Source: Fusobacterium sp. (GTDB lineage Bacteria; Fusobacteriota; Fusobacteriia; Fusobacteriales; Fusobacteriaceae). From it: DNA of 20,917 nt. A program made the translations under genes and the position numbers. Positions within the stretch are counted from its first letter, which is position 1. Every line of letters starts with the position of its first letter. The notes beneath the pieces were generated by a model. It was not told the origin of the DNA, made no database searches, and was given only the letters and a program-made list of their open reading frames with translations. Positions 20,697 through 20,917 of this stretch are shown here, in pieces. The stretch spans positions 1 to 20,917 of the forward strand of contig JAGYHM010000009.1 in the NCBI GenBank assembly GCA_018457305.1, written 5' to 3'.

Positions 20697-20917
20697 ATGA
20701 GTAACGAAAATAAAGAAACTTTTTCATTAACTTGGACTAAGTTTATCTTAGGATTAGTATTTACATTAGTAAGTGCTTTTATTGGATATGACCAAAGAAT
20801 GAATAATTTATTAGACAAAAAAGTAGATAAGGAAGATTATAACAACCATAGAATGATGAGAAATAGTTGGAATGATGAGAGGTTTAAATCCATCAACGAT
20901 AATCTAAAGGATATGAA
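20697..20917 (+). CDS. Single-TM protein next to the lysis genes, 3' end missing
   Basis: Starts at ATG 20697, 14 bases after the previous stop, with AAGGAGAG upstream, and runs off the right edge after 73 codons. It begins with a short polar N-terminus, then one hydrophobic segment FILGLVFTLVSAFIG (residues 16-30), then a charged coiled-coil-like region starting MNNLLDKKVDKEDY. This resembles small single-TM phage proteins beside holins (e.g. hemolysin XhlA-like or inner spanin-like), but the family cannot be decided with the end missing. Confidence 0.5.
   Translation, partial: MSNENKETFSLTWTKFILGLVFTLVSAFIGYDQRMNNLLDKKVDKEDYNNHRMMRNSWNDERFKSINDNLKDM

Noticed and set aside
1..20917. tRNA genes, integrase, repressor or att sites
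   Set aside because: No cloverleaf-like stretch, no lysogeny gene and no host junction seen; whether this is an integrated prophage cannot be decided from the window.

Overview
This is one continuous block of phage late genes, all on the + strand, in very AT-rich DNA (about 30% G+C by eye). AGA dominates the arginine codons, third positions are A/T-rich, and AGGAGG-type ribosome binding sites are strong. Together with the protein character (the tail-fibre-like gene at 17800 in particular) this suggests a prophage or temperate phage of a low-GC Gram-negative host, most likely Fusobacterium. The host is an inference, because no host gene, integrase, repressor, att site, tRNA or CRISPR lies in the window. 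Packing is tight: most genes overlap or are separated by fewer than 20 bases, and the longest non-coding gap is 80 bases (18385-18464). No promoter or convincing rho-independent terminator was found, so the block is probably part of a single late operon that continues beyond both ends.

Head module (1-5807), in phage lambda order: terminase large subunit (3' end only), a small protein made of two copies of a gpW/DUF6148-like module, lambda-type portal, a ClpP-fold prohead protease with an apparent nested in-frame scaffold start, gpD-like decoration protein, gpE-like major capsid protein, a small FI-position protein, an FII-like head-tail joining protein and a gpZ-like protein.

Tail module (5797-18384), of the contractile P2 type: putative tail terminator, an unrecognised small protein, sheath, tube, tail assembly chaperone with a probable -1 frameshift product (E/E'-like), tape measure protein, LysM protein gpX, hub gpD, spike gpV, gpU, baseplate gpW, gpJ and gpI, a tail-collar fibre protein and a probable fibre tip. 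The particle would therefore be a myovirus with a lambda-type capsid and a P2-type contractile tail.

Distal and lysis module (18465-end): an unrecognised 270-residue protein (possibly fibre-associated), a zinc amidase endolysin without a signal peptide, a DUF1353 protein, a multi-TM holin candidate, and the start of a single-TM protein running off the window.

Most noteworthy beyond the gene list: (i) the nested scaffold start at 2915; (ii) the frameshift extension 8914-9117, which carries a long hairpin with a tandem G-A internal loop; (iii) a 153-bp near-identical tandem duplication in the tape measure gene, flanked by two copies of a DGSHANGL-type motif; (iv) a perfect 12-bp hairpin just downstream of the major capsid gene; and (v) a recurring set of short perfect hairpins within the first ~120 bases of several late genes, some built from Shine-Dalgarno-like and anti-Shine-Dalgarno-like sequence. 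No wholly new defence or regulatory system can be demonstrated here; the novelty lies in these RNA and protein-architecture details.
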